DNA of 64,000 nt from contig OX359266.1 of the NCBI GenBank assembly GCA_947179155.2, positions 12,397,098 through 12,461,097 of the forward strand, given 5' to 3'. The translations under genes and the position numbers were made by a program. Under the pieces are notes generated by a model. It searched no databases, was not told the DNA's origin, and saw nothing but the letters and a program-made list of their open reading frames with translations. Shown here one piece after another: positions 10,927 to 22,628 of the stretch. The stretch comes from Hedera helix. Lineage: Eukaryota > Streptophyta > Magnoliopsida > Apiales > Araliaceae. Position 1 is the first letter of the stretch. The number at the start of each line of letters is the position of its first letter.

Positions 10927-12499
10927 TGTTGAACACTGAATGATTAAATTTGATGATAAGAAATAATGTACAAGGGCTGTATTAGATAAGATCAAAACTG
11001 TTAGGTTGATCTCTTGTTAATTGTATAAAAGTCTTTTGTGTTGTACTAAGACTTAGATAGATCAAAACTGTTAGGTTGATCTGTTGGTGTAATAAAATCG
11101 TAGAAAGAACTCTACGATTTGTGTCAAGAAAACTCTACGATTTGAACAGACTCTACGATTAAGGCAACCAATCGTAGAATGGACTCTACGTTTGTGATTC
11201 AGAAGACTCTACGATCAAGGAAACCAATCGTAGAATGGACTCTACGATTGTGGTCCAGAAGACTCTACGACCAAACAGACTATGTTCTTTACGAGAAACC
11301 TTAAATTGAACTCTACGATCAACAGTCTAACAGTTGAGTAAACTCTACGATGATCAGTAAGAGATGATCCTTTACAGATCAATCACGTCAGCAAGGATAT
11401 TCGTAGAGTTGATCACATAAGGTCGTTGAGCAAAAAGGCAAGAGACATCACGATTCTCAGATCAGGAGCTATTCTATTCAAGCATTCAATCTTCATCAAA
11501 GTAACCAAAAAGGAAGCCTCTGCAAATCGATCAAGTCAGAAAAGTTAGGAGTCTGACCCAAGCGCACTATGGAACAGAAAGAAGACTTTCAAGGCAGAAA
11601 AGTCAGAGGACTGTGTCCTATCAGTCCTATAGTTTAGAAGGACCAAACGACTCTATAAAAGTTGGTGGGAACCTACGACTGACATATCTGTCCCAAAGGA
11701 AAAAGGAAACAACCTTCCATGGACTAACAGGTCAGATCAAATAAAATCTCATCAGAGCTTTAATGAGCTATATTAATATAATATACAACAGCTCTCCTCT
11801 GTGAGATAACGGAAAGAAATACAAGTTCAAGCTGATGATCCAACGGGAAGAAATCTGAAGCCCTAACTTCTTAAATACTAAGATCAGCAAAAGAGAAAAG
11901 AAGCACTGCACAAAAAGAAAAACGCAAGAAGTGAAAAAGATTGAACTCATAAAGCTTGCATTGCTACTAAGCCCTTCAGACACTCAAGCTAATAAGCAAC
12001 TTAGTAGCACATCTAAATATACATCAATCCAGAAGAGTTCTTTGTGAACTGGTATAAGCAAGTCTGTTAGACTTGTAGAGTTCTTTGTGAACTAGTGTAA
12101 GCAAGTCTGTTAGACTTGTAAAGTTCTTTGTGAACTAAAATTCCAAGACTGCGGGTCTTGAAGGAATCTTAGTGATTCAGATATTGTAAAAGTATCCTTA
12201 GTGGATTTGCTGTTGGAAGAGCAGAACAGTGGAGTAGAAGTATCGTGTGCTCTGAACCACTTAAAACCCAGAGTCTCTCTCATTCTGTCTTTCATTTGCT
12301 ATATCTGCCATATAATTATTTGTTGAATTATTACTCTAACATATCAAGAAAATGATAACTAAATCATATTCCGCTGTGTTAAACTTTCTGTTTAAGAATT
12401 AATTAAGTGAGATCTTTTCAAATATAAGAAATTTTTAAAAGAATCTATTCAACCCCCCCCCCCCCTTCTAGATTTCTATCGTGTCATTGGGAACTAACA
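10927..12499 (+). repeat. Left (5') LTR of the Sirevirus
   Basis: It begins TGTTGAACACTG and ends GGGAACTAACA. It has about twelve exact TCGTAGA/TCTACGA motifs at 11098-11406, a TATA box at 11654, and a C13 tract near 12453. GATCAAAACTGTTAGGTTGA occurs twice, starting at 10990 and 11060. The right LTR has it once, so either a duplication arose here or a recombination loss occurred there. Confidence 0.95.
11654..11660 (+). promoter_or_regulatory. TATA box of the Sirevirus 5' LTR
   Basis: TATAAAA lies within CGACTCTATAAAAGTTGG, about 730 bp into the LTR and downstream of the palindrome cluster. The same heptamer is kept at 21776-21782 in the right LTR. The position fits a U3/R boundary promoter. 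The start site itself is not seen. Confidence 0.6.
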
Positions 12500-12501
12500 A
12501 T

Positions 12502-12517
12502 TGGTATTAGAGCAGGT
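12502..12517 (+). promoter_or_regulatory. Primer-binding site of the Sirevirus (initiator Met tRNA type)
   Basis: TGGTATTAGAGCAGGT begins three bases after the LTR end. It matches the usual copia primer site complementary to initiator tRNA-Met (TGGTATCAGAGC) except for one C-to-T change. It fixes the internal side of the left LTR. Confidence 0.9.
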
Positions 12518-12554
12518 TCTCACATCTAAAGCCTTACAAGCTTGAGTAGATCAA

Positions 12555-14398
12555 ATGGCACGCAACAAGAATGGATCGGAACTCGGTGGAGGTAACAGAC
12601 CACCTATGTGTAATAAAGAAAAATTTGCTAACTGGAAAGTTCGTATGCAGGCTTACATGGATGCTATAGATGATGAACTGTTCGAGACAGTGCTGAATGG
12701 GCCATTCATACCAATGAAGCTTGCACTATCAACTGAAGATCCAAGCAAGCTAGTAGCAAAGAAAAGAGATGAATGGACAGACAATGAAAAGAAGGATGTT
12801 CAAAGAGACAAAAGGGCTAAGAACATCTTATTTCAATCTCTGGATGATGATCTATTTGAGAACGTTGTCAACTGCAAGACAACTCAAGAAGTATGTCAAA
12901 CTCTGTTGATCATGCATGAAGGAACAGAAGAAGTCAGAGAAAATAAGCAATCACTGCTTGTTCAGCAGTATGAGATGTTCACCTACATCTCTGGTGAAAA
13001 CATTACAACCACCTACGAGAGATTTAACTTGCTATTAAACTCTCTCAGATCTTATGGAAAAATCTATCTAAACAGAGATCTTATCATTAAATTCATGAGA
13101 TCTTTGCCAAGCAAATGGGATGCCAAAACCACAGCCATCTGAGAGTCAAAGAACTTGCACGAGATGACTGTACAGCAGTTATATGGAAATCTTCTCACCT
13201 ATGAGCTGGAGCTAAATCAAAGAGCAAAAAATCTATCTGGTGAAAGAAAGAAGGAGAAAAACATTGCTCTTAAAGCCTCAACCTCAACTCACAGAAGCAA
13301 TCACAAGGATATCTCTGACTCTGACAAAGATGAATCAAATGATGATGAAGGAGCTGCCATGCTAGTCAGACATTTTAAAAGATTCATTAACAGAAACAGA
13401 CCTCAGAAGTTCAGAAGCAACAGTAGCAAAGAACAAGCAAATACCTTTGCTACAATTGCAAAAAGCCAGGTCATTTCATTGCTAAATGTCCAAAACCCTT
13501 AAGAGAAGAGGTGAAGAGGGACAAAACAAGAGCAAATCTAAAACGAGAATTCAAAAGCTTCCACAAACAAAAGAAGAAGGACAAAAGTTTCATAGCTGAA
13601 GGCTCCTGGAGTGACTCAGAAGAAGAACTAAATTCTGAGTCAAGTGATGATGAAGAGCCACAGAAGGCCAACCTGTGCTTAATGGCAAATGAAGAAGGAA
13701 GCAGCAAAAAGGAATTCATCATAGATGAGGTATTTGATTTCTATTCTCCTGATTTAAGCATTGATGATCTTAGAGAAGGCATGCATGACTTAATGACAGA
13801 ATTGCACAAATATATAAAATTGTTTAGAAGGTTATCTAAAAATTACTCTCATCTAAAAGAGGATAAAGAAAAAATAAGCATGGAATTAGAAGCCTCAGTT
13901 CAATCTGCAAAACTTTACTCTAATCTTGAAACTGAGATTAAAAGACTAAAAGAGATAAATGAGTTGAGCACTCATAAAGAATCCTCACTAGTCTCCAAGA
14001 TTCAGGAACTAGAAAATACAATTTCTATGTGGAACAAGTCTAGTTCGTCTATGGACACCCTGATCTCAAGTCAAAGAGATGTGACTGATAGATCAGGATT
14101 AGGATTTGAGAATTTATTCTCAGAACCCAATATGGAGAAGTCAATGGAAATAAATGAAGGAAAATTCTTTAATTTTAATAAAGGAATTGTGCTCATCAAA
14201 TCCTCAAATTCGATATCTCCCATCCATCCACATTCTGCTAAACCTACAATCAGTTTTAACAAAACTCACACAGGTCTTGGATTCAGAAAATTGAAAAATA
14301 AGTCAAGCAAAACTCATTCTACGAATCATGAGAATCGTAGAATAGTATGGAAGCAGAATGTAGATCAGCAAAAGACTATGATAAATCATAATCCATAA
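12555..14398 (+). pseudogene. Sirevirus gag (one stop and one frameshift)
   Basis: The start at 12555 is the first Met after the primer site. Residues 20-190 form a UBN2/Retrotran_gag-type domain (FANWKVRMQAYMDAI, then YERFNLLLNSLRSYGK). A TGA at 13140-13142 interrupts the frame, which reopens at 13155. Near 13430-13447 the frame shifts by one, because the zinc knuckle (CYNCKKPGHFIAKC at 13448-13489) lies in the frame of 13511-14398. That last part is charged and predicted coiled-coil (EKISMELEASVQSAKLYSNL). Downstream, in the same frame after another stop, KQIWVPK occurs twice (14525-14587), a motif common before the protease in this lineage. Gag would form the particle and bind RNA. Confidence 0.85.
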
Positions 14399-14603
14399 AA
14401 GTCCTGGACGAACAAAAAGTCACAAATACACACATATCATTATCAATATCATATCAATCATAGGCACCCTCATAAAAATGATAGATATTTGTTAAGATAT
14501 CATAGAATGCAAGGATCTAAAATCAAACAGATTTGGGTCCCAAAAGGTACTAACAAAGCAGGACCCAAACAGATATGGGTACCAAAATGAAGATTGATTT
14601 GTT

Positions 14604-17600
14604 ATGCAGGTAAAGAGATCCATCTGGTATCTTGACAGTGGATGCTCACGGCACATGACAGGAGATAAGGCTCCTCTATCAGAGTTTAAAGAAAAAGATG
14701 GACCTGCTGTTATTTTTGGAGACAACAACTCAGGAAAAACCAGGGGTTATGGCTCAACTGGGAATGGTGCAATATCCTTCAATAAAGTGGCATATGTTGA
14801 GGGACTAAAGCACAACTTGCTAAGTATAAGTCAACTCTGTGACAAAGGACATCAAGTCACCTTCCTCAACAACCAATGTCAAGTTAGAGACTTGAAAACT
14901 AATTCTCTAAAGCTAGAAGGAGTTCGAGAAGGAAATGTCTATGTGGTCAATCTTGCTAAATTAAGTTCAGAACAAACTGTCTGTTTTCTTGCTAAAGCCT
15001 CTAAAGATATGTGCTGGCTCTGGCATAGGAGGTTATCTCATCTTAACTTCAAGAGCATTTCAAAGCTTGCCTCCAAAGATCTAGTAAAAGGATTGCCAAA
15101 GTTAAACTTCATTAAAGAAAAGCCCTGCAAAGCTTGTCAGTTTGGAAAGCAAACAAAGACGTCATTCCAAAGCAAACCAACAAACTCAAATGATAGAGCT
15201 CTTCAACTACTTCACATGAATTTATTCGGACCAGTATCTACGACCAACCTCGGAGGAAAGAGATACTCTCTAGTTGTAGTTGATGACTACACCAGATATA
15301 CATGGGTATTCTTTCTAAACTCTAAAGATGAAACCATTTCACATCTCATCAAGCTCTTCAGACTGATCATGAATGAAAAGGGCGAAAAGATCAAGGCCAT
15401 CAGAAGTGATCATGGACGAGAATTTGATTTCTCAGAAATGGACCTGTTATGTGAAGAAAATGGAATAAATCACAACTTCTCAGCCCCAAGAACGCCTCAG
15501 CAAAATGGAGTAGCAGAAAGGAAGAATATGACTCTTATTGAAGCAGGAAGAACCCTCTTAGCAGCAGCTTCTCTCCCTGAATATTTCTGGGCTGAAGCCA
15601 TCAGTACTGCATGCTACACTCAAAACAGGTCACTCATACACTCAACATTGAAGAAAACTCCGTACGAATTATGGAAAGGAAGAAAGCCAAATATAAGTTA
15701 TTTTCATGCGTTTGGTTGCCTGTGCTACGTACTCAACAATGGCAAGAAGCATCTAACCAAATTCCAGCCAAAATTAGATGAAGGAATCTTCCTTGGTTAT
15801 GCAATAGATAGCAGAGCATTTAGAGTGTTCAACAAGGAGTCACTAACTGTTGAAATCTCCATCCACGTCACATTCGATGAATCAGATCCTGAAAAGAAAA
15901 GATCACCATTCAACGAGTCAGCAGACACAAGCTCAACGATCGAAGAACTCAAAATTGTAGAGTCCGACTCTACGACCATGGAACCAGCGACAGAAATCGT
16001 TGAGCTAGGAGAGAAAATCGTAGAGCACACCACATCAGACATTGGAACTCTACGATCAGAACCAGAAGCTGATTTAGAGGAACTCAGACAAGAAGGCACC
16101 AGAACAGACGTCCCTAGCAGAATAAAATGGACCAAAGATCACACTCAAGATCTTATTATTGGAGATCCAAACACCGGAATCAAGACTAGAGTTGCAACCT
16201 CTAATGAATGCTTTTACCTAAGCTTTCTCTCTCAAGAGGAACCCAAGAAGATCGAAGAGGCCTTAGGAGACTCAAGTTGGATAGAGGCCATGCAAGAGGA
16301 GCTAAATCAATTTGAAAGAAGCAAGGTCTGGAGATTAGCGGTCAGGCCTCAGCATAAACCTGTCATTGGCACCAAATGGGTTTTCAGAAACAAGATGGAT
16401 GAAAATGGTGTGATAACAAGGAACAAAACAAGACTAGTGGCCAAAGGTTACTCTCAAGAAGAAGGAATTGACTACGATGAAACATATGCTCCAGTTGCCA
16501 GTTTGGAAGCCATAAGGATCTTCCTTGCCCATGCTGCTCACATGAAGTTCAAAGTTTTCCAAATGGATGTCAAGAGTGCTTTTCTAAATGGGGAACTCCA
16601 AGAAGAAGTTTACGTGGAACAACCTCCAGGTTTCATCAATCCAACTTTTTCAAATTATGTTTATAAATTAGATAAAACACTATATGGTCTAAAACAAGCA
16701 CTTAGAGCATGGTATGAAACCTTAACTAACTTTCTCATTGAAAAGGGATTTACTAGAGGAAGAATTAATACTACCTTATTTTTGAGAAAACATAAGGATA
16801 AGACACTGCTGGTTCAAATTTATGTAGATGATATTATATTTAGTTCCTCTGATGAAAAATTATGTGAAAGATTTGCCAAGCTTATGCAGAGCAAATTTGA
16901 AATGAGCATGATGGGAGAACTCAATTTCTTCCTTGGACTACAAGTGAAGCAGACTGATGAAGGCATATTCATTAATCAAGCCAAATACATCAAAGACTTA
17001 TTAAAGAAATATGGCATGAAATCTGCATCTATCATGAAGACTCCTATGCCACCTGCCACCAAGCTTGACAAAGATGAAAATGGTAAATCCACTGAAATCA
17101 CTCAGTACAGAGGTATGATAGGTTCACTATTATATCTTACTGCGAGTCGACCAGATATAATGTTTGCTACATGTATATGTGCTAGATTTCAGGCTAACCC
17201 CAAAGAGTCTCATCTATTAGCTGTGAAAAGAATTTTCAAGTATCTTAAAGGAACTCCAAATTTAGGATTATGGTATCCCAAGGAGTCCTCCTTTGATCTT
17301 ATGGGATACTCAGATGCTGACTATGCAGGATGCAAAATAGACAGAAAAAGCACAAGTGGAACTTGCTAGATGCTTGGCAACAGACTTGTTTCTTGGTTTA
17401 GTAAAAAGCAGAACTCAGTATCGACATCTACTGCAGAAGCTGAATATATAGCCGCAGGCAGTTGCTGTGCACAAATTCTATGGATGAAGACTCAACTTGC
17501 AGACTATGGGTTTGAGTTTAATTCTATTCCTATATACTGTGATAATACTAGTGCAATTGCTATAACACATAATCCTGTTATGCACTCAAGAACTAAGCAC

Positions 17601-17768
17601 ATAGATATAAGATATCATTTCATCAGGGATCATGTACAAAATGGAAATATATCACTTCACTACATCCCAGCTGAAGATCAACTAGCAGATGTCTTTACAA
17701 AGCCTTTAGATGAATCAAGATTTAATAAACTAATAAGTGAGTTAGGAATGCTAAATCTAGACCCTTAA
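14604..17768 (+). pseudogene. Sirevirus pol: protease, integrase, RT, RNase H (one stop; integrase Asp lost)
   Basis: Residues count from Met at 14604. Protease: DSG at 11-13. Integrase: zinc site H141, H146, C175, C178; the catalytic triad should be D206, D269, E305, but codon 206 (15219-15221) is AAT, giving HMNLFGP instead of HMDLFGP. A variable linker (about 430-510) carries three copies of the TCGTAGA/TCTACGA motif plus close variants. RT: KWVFRNK, FQMDVKSAFLNG, YVDD at 740-743. RNase H starts near 885 (GYSDADYAG). A TAG at 17367-17369 interrupts it after STSGTC; the frame continues to 17768 with STAEAEYIA, IYCDNTSAI and TKHIDIRYHFIRD. Loss of the first integrase Asp by a G-to-A change should abolish strand transfer, so this copy cannot integrate on its own. 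Confidence 0.93.
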
Positions 17769-18267
17769 TATATATCATGTTTTTTTTTTATATACTAACT
17801 CTGCAGAAATAAAAGTGAGCAAGGAAAATAAGTAAAAGTCAAAATCGTGAAATACACTAAACATCATCAGACAAGAGATCGTAGAGTTTACTCAACGATT
17901 GTCAAGCCAAGATCGTAGAGTACACTTCAAACCGTAGAGCTCACTTAACGATTGGCAAGCCAAGGGTCACAGAGTTTTCCTTATCGTAAAGCTAACTCAA
18001 CGAACCTCAACAAAAGATTTGAAGTGACGAGGGATCGTAAATCTCTAGGGGCAAAAAGGTCATCAACCAAATGAGATGCTCCTATCAGAACAGGACACGC
18101 GTCTCAGCAAACGTAGAAGGAAGTTTTAAATACTTTGAAAACTGCACGTCGTTTATTTCTTTAAATCAAAAAAAATTCTAACATTTCTATCCATCTCTTT
18201 CAATCCAAAACCCTAAGTTTTCAATACTCAGATAAATCGTTCCTACTATTTCAGGAAAAACTATCAA
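17769..18267 (+). promoter_or_regulatory. Spacer between pol and ORF3 with palindromic motifs and a possible splice acceptor
   Basis: No coding frame is seen. GATCGTAGAG and related motifs occur at 17877-18000, like those of the LTR. A pyrimidine-rich stretch ends in TTTCAG at 18254, 13 bases before the ORF3 Met, and could serve as a 3' splice site for a sub-genomic ORF3 message. That role is an inference; no transcript is known to me. Confidence 0.35.
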
Positions 18268-20925
18268 ATGGCACATGCACAAGTCATTTCTGAAAACGAG
18301 CTCAACTTCGAAACTTTCACATCGGCAGATAAGCATTTCAAAAGGATAATCCAGTTGCTAGAAAAGGCGGGTCTACGAGAAGCTCTGGGAACGAATACGA
18401 GGATTCTGTCAAAGCTTATCCGAGAATTCTACATAAATGGATCATATGCAAATGGAACTCTAACCACTATTGTAAGAGGAGTACAGCTCAACCTCACTGC
18501 TGAAGAATTTAATCTTGCCCTAGGATTCAAGCATGGAGGCCTCACATCTCTAACTATGGTGAATACTGAAGAAGGCCTGAGAAGAATGCACCATCAAAAG
18601 AATCCTGGACTGAAAGGTTTAAAGAAGAAAGAATTTCCTCAGAAATATGAGTTCCTGGCAGATGTGGTTGGTAAATGCCTTCTATACAAAGACTCGACTC
18701 ATGACTCAGTCAGTGAGGTGCAGCTGAAATTGTTGACAGCTATAGTCAAGAAGACAAATATCAACTATGGCTCTTTGCTGATGGAATGGATAGGGAACTG
18801 GATCCAGAATACGAAAAAAGCAAAGGGGACAAGAAAAATGTTCTATGGGAGATTCATCAGCATTCTCCTTAGATCATCTTTGGGGGATCTGATTGAGCCT
18901 GACGAAGGAGAAGCCCTAAACACAAACAAAAGAATCACCCAGAGAATCTTCGACAACTGGAGGAGGAATCCAGTTGAAAACAGGAAACTATCCCGGTCAG
19001 GGGATAGTGAAGGAACGCAGAGTGGGGCAGGGCCATCTCTATTAAAGAACACTCCTGCAGAAGAAGAATCTCAGGATGTTAGCAATCAATCTCAGGGTCT
19101 CATCAGAAAGAGAAAAGGAAAGAAAGCCCTTGAGATTGAAGAACCTCAGGGCTCATCTAATGAGACTCCTAATGCTGCTCCTGAAGAGAAGGCTGCATCA
19201 GAGGATGAAGATTCTGATCTGCGAAGGGAAACTCGCAGCAAGTATGAAGCTGAAGAGGAAACCCCAAAAGAGCCAAAAAGAAAGAGAAGAAGGCTAGTTA
19301 AATTAGCTGACAAAGACTCAGTAGCTAAGGGGGAGCTACTTGAAAAAGCTGTCATGTCTCCGGTTGAGAAGGAGTCTTCTATGGCAGCTGAGCCTATGGA
19401 TGCTCGGGCTGAGGGGGAGTCTCACGAAGATACTTCAGTCCCTTCAGCTACAATGAATACTGATGAAGAGGATGATATCGAAATAGTGGCCGTTGGAAGA
19501 GATGAGCAAAGGCATCTGAACTACAACTGCTTGCTGAAATTTTTGCCACCGATGCCATTCCACCGAGCTCTGGTTCACAATGCATGGGATCAAGTTTTCT
19601 GGACGTTCAAAGCTTACCCAAATGTGGTGATTATAGCTCAAGGCTATCCTCAGAATCTGTTTTATGCCCAGAAGCTTATTTCTTGCAGCCCCTTCTCACA
19701 TTCTTTAGGGCAAAAGGTACATGTTATTCCTCTAGCCCTCATTCATATTCATACACCCTCATCTATGTTCAATAAATTTGAGGAGTCCCCAAATAACAAC
19801 TCTGCTTCAAACTCTACGATCAACACATCCCCGATCGTAGAGTCACCACCCTCTACGACTGATGGTCAAGACAACCTATCTAATCAAAACGTAGAGTGCC
19901 CTCCAGACTCTCCTGAAATTCTGCCTACTCAGCAAACAATTCCTCCGGCTCCATCTTCAAGACTTCTATTAACCCACGAGGATATTCCCTCCACCTCTGG
20001 TCACGAATACTTTCATATTCCAAGCTCTACGGCTGACCAGGGACAATCATCTCAACTTCTCCAGGAAATTTTAGACAAGGTATCTCGGCTTCCTACAACT
20101 GAGGGCTTAACTGACTTGACAAGCCATATCCATACAGAGATACAAAATGACCTGGCATCGAAATCCCACAACCTTCAACGTAGAATGGAAGATATCATTG
20201 ATGTTGCCAATGGTCTCTCTACCAGTCTGAATAAACAATTTTCCATAAGATTAAAGCAGCTAATGGCAGCAGTCTCTGAAAATCTCCAAGAAAGGGATAA
20301 AATTATTCTGGAAGCCTTGAACTCACATCAGCAGGCCATTGTTATTCTTCAAGAAACCAATGATAAATCTATCACCCTCCTCAGTAATGAAATCATTGCC
20401 TTGAAGGACTCTCTCACAGAACAAAAACATCGGTCGAATGACACCTTGTCATTGGTGGAGCAAAAACAAATCATGGCTGATGAAAGACTCTAAGCCCACC
20501 AAGATGATGTCGCTGCCACTAAGACCCAACTTCAAGAAATTATTCAGGGCATACAGCAGCTTTCAGAACAGGTAGCAACAATTAATGATGCCAACAAGGG
20601 GGAGAAGAAACTGAGCACAGCAGAGCAAACGAGAACGAGCTCAGACTACAGCAGAAGAGGAAGAGCACCTCAAGGGATGAGAATGGTTCAAACTTCAATA
20701 CATCCTCCTAGATTCGAAGCAGTACCATCTCGTCCCAGACAGGAGGTGACAGCAAGACCTTCTTCCTCAACAATGAGGCCATCTAGCTCACAGGAATGGT
20801 TTCAAATTAAAGAAGAAGAAGCTGTGTTGAGGGAAGAAGAACTGAGAAAAGCTGAAGAAGAAACGAGAGCATTATTCAGGCAGAGGGAAGAAGAAGGCAG
20901 AAGACCTCCTAGCAGAAGGAGATAA
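18268..20925 (+). pseudogene. Third ORF of the Sirevirus in the env position (one in-frame stop)
   Basis: A 741-codon frame ends at TAA 20491-20493 and continues in the same frame to 20925, so the ancestral protein was about 885 residues. Residues 1-240 (ILSKLIREFYINGSY, VRGVQLNLTAEEFNLALGF, GEALNTNKRITQRIFDNW) resemble the family filed as 'putative plant transposon protein' (Transposase_32), which is common in plant retroelements and has no proven function. Then come basic and acidic tracts (RKRKGKKALEIEE, KEPKRKRRRL, possible nuclear signals), a Ser/Thr/Pro-rich linker, a long coiled coil (about 600-800) and an Arg/Glu-rich tail ending PPSRRR. I see no signal peptide or membrane segment, so despite its position it does not look like an envelope glycoprotein. 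Confidence 0.75.
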
Positions 20926-21118
20926 GTTTGTTTTCTTTTTCTGTTGTTTTCTCAATTGTATCATCTGACTAAAACATCAATAAAATTCATATTTTTCTCT
21001 AGAAAATACAGCTGCTCACTGTATGATTAGGCATTCAATTACTCTTGCATTTTGCCTATTTTAATGTGTTCAAAACACTATCTGTTAATAATGTTGTCAT
21101 CATCAAATTGGGGGAGAT
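20926..21118 (+). promoter_or_regulatory. 3' untranslated region and polypurine tract of the Sirevirus
   Basis: A non-coding stretch with AATAAAAT at about 20981 leads to ATTGGGGGAGAT (21107-21118), directly before the right LTR at 21119. The purine run next to TG is the expected plus-strand primer for cDNA synthesis. Confidence 0.8.
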
Positions 21119-22623
21119 TGTTGAACATTGAATGATTAAATTTGATGATAAGAAATAATGTACAAGGGCTGTATTAGATAAGATCAAAACTGTTAGGTTG
21201 ATCTGTTGGTGTAATAAAATCGTAGAAAGAACTCTACGATTTGTGTCAAGGAAACTCTACGATTTGAACAGACTCTACGATTAAGGCAACCAATCGTAGA
21301 ATGGACTCTATGTTTGTGATTCAGAAGACTCTACGATCAAGGCAACCAATCGTAGAATGGACTCTACGATTGTGGTCCAGAAGACTCTACGACCAAACAG
21401 ACTATGTTCTTTACGAGAAACCTTAAATTGAACTCTACGATCAACAGTCTAACAGTTGAGTAAACTCTACGATGATCAGTAAGAGATGATCCTTTACAGA
21501 TCAATCACGTCAGCAAGGATATTCGTAGAGTTGATCACATAAGGTCGTTGAGCAAAAAGGCAAGAGACATCACGATTCTCAGATCAGGAGCTATTCTATT
21601 CAAGCATTCAATCTTCATCAAAGTAACCAAAAAGGAAGCCTCTGCAAATCGATCAAGTCAGAAAAGTTAGGAGTCTGACCCAAACGCACTATGGAACAGA
21701 AAGAAGACTTTCAAGGCAAAAAAGTCAGAGGACTGTGTCCTATCAGTCCTATAGTTTAGAAGGACCAAACGACTCTATAAAAGTTGGTGGGAACCTACGA
21801 CTGACATATCTGTCCCAAAGGAAAAAGGAAACAACCTTCCATGGACTAACAGGTCAGATCAAATAAAATCTCATCAGAGCTTTAATGAGCTATATTAATA
21901 TAATATACAACAGCTCTCCTCTGTGAGATAACGGAAAGAAATACAAGTTCAAGCTGATGATCCAACGGGAAGAAATCTGAAGCCCTAACTTCTTAAATAC
22001 TAAGATCAGCAAAAGAGAAAAGAAGCACTGCACAAAAAGAAAAACGCAAGAAGTGAAAAAGATTGAACTCATAAAGCTTGCATTGCTACTAAGCCCTTCA
22101 GACACTCAAGCTAATAAGCAACTTAGTAGCACATCTAAATATACATCAATCCAGAAGAGTTCTTTGTGAACTGCTATAAGCAAGTCTGTTAGACTTGTAG
22201 AGTTCTTTGTGAACTAGTGTAAGCAAGTCTGTTAGACTTGTAAAGTTCTTTGTGAACTAAAATTCCAAGACTGCGGGTCTTGAAGGAATCTTAGTGATTC
22301 AGATATTGTAAAAGTATCCTTAGTGGATTTGCTGCTGGAAGAGCAGAACAGTGGAGTAGGAGTATCGTGTGCTCTGAACCACTTAAAACCCAGAGTCTCT
22401 CTCATTCTGTCTTTCATTTGCTATATCTGCCATATAATTATTTGTTGAATTATTACTCTAACATATCAAGAAAATGATAACTAAATCATATTCCGCTGTG
22501 TTAAACTTTCTGTTTAAGAATTAATTAAGTGAGATCTTTTCAAATATAAGAAATTTTTAAAAGAATCTATTCAACCCCCCCCCCCCCCCTTCTAGATTTC
22601 TATCGTGTCATTGGGAACTAACA
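21119..22623 (+). repeat. Right (3') LTR of the Sirevirus
   Basis: It matches 10927-12499 except for loss of one 70-bp unit, two more C in the C15 tract at 22575-22589 and a handful of substitutions. TATA is at 21776. It is followed by the CGCGC target duplication at 22624-22628. Confidence 0.95.
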
Positions 22624-22628
22624 CGCGC

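Larger units (their letters stand above)
10927..22623 (+). mobile_element. Complete Sirevirus-type Ty1/copia retrotransposon
   Basis: LTRs are 10927-12499 (1573 bp) and 21119-22623 (1505 bp), both TGTTGAAC...GAACTAACA, with TSD CGCGC at 10922-10926 and 22624-22628. The order is LTR, Met-tRNA primer site, gag, protease, integrase, RT, RNase H, a third ORF, polypurine tract, LTR. The Ty1/copia order with integrase before RT, a long gag with knuckle, an extra ORF after pol and clustered palindromic motifs in the LTR fit the Sirevirus (SIRE/Maximus) lineage. The 68-bp LTR length difference is explained by a 70-bp duplication in the left copy and two extra C in the right. I spotted only about nine substitutions between the LTRs, so insertion was recent. 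Coding lesions nevertheless make this copy non-autonomous. Confidence 0.93.

Noticed and set aside
11768..12295. Minus-strand ORFs in the Sirevirus LTRs (also 21890-22417)
   Set aside because: They are identical in both LTRs only because the LTRs are duplicates. They lie opposite the transcribed strand and have no recognisable domain.
15797..16135. Minus-strand 112-codon ORF inside pol
   Set aside because: It is a shadow of the integrase-RT linker; its Ser-rich text mirrors acidic codons on the plus strand.
18268..20493. ORF3 as a viral envelope glycoprotein
   Set aside because: No signal peptide, no membrane segment and no cysteine pattern; it is charged and coiled-coil rich.
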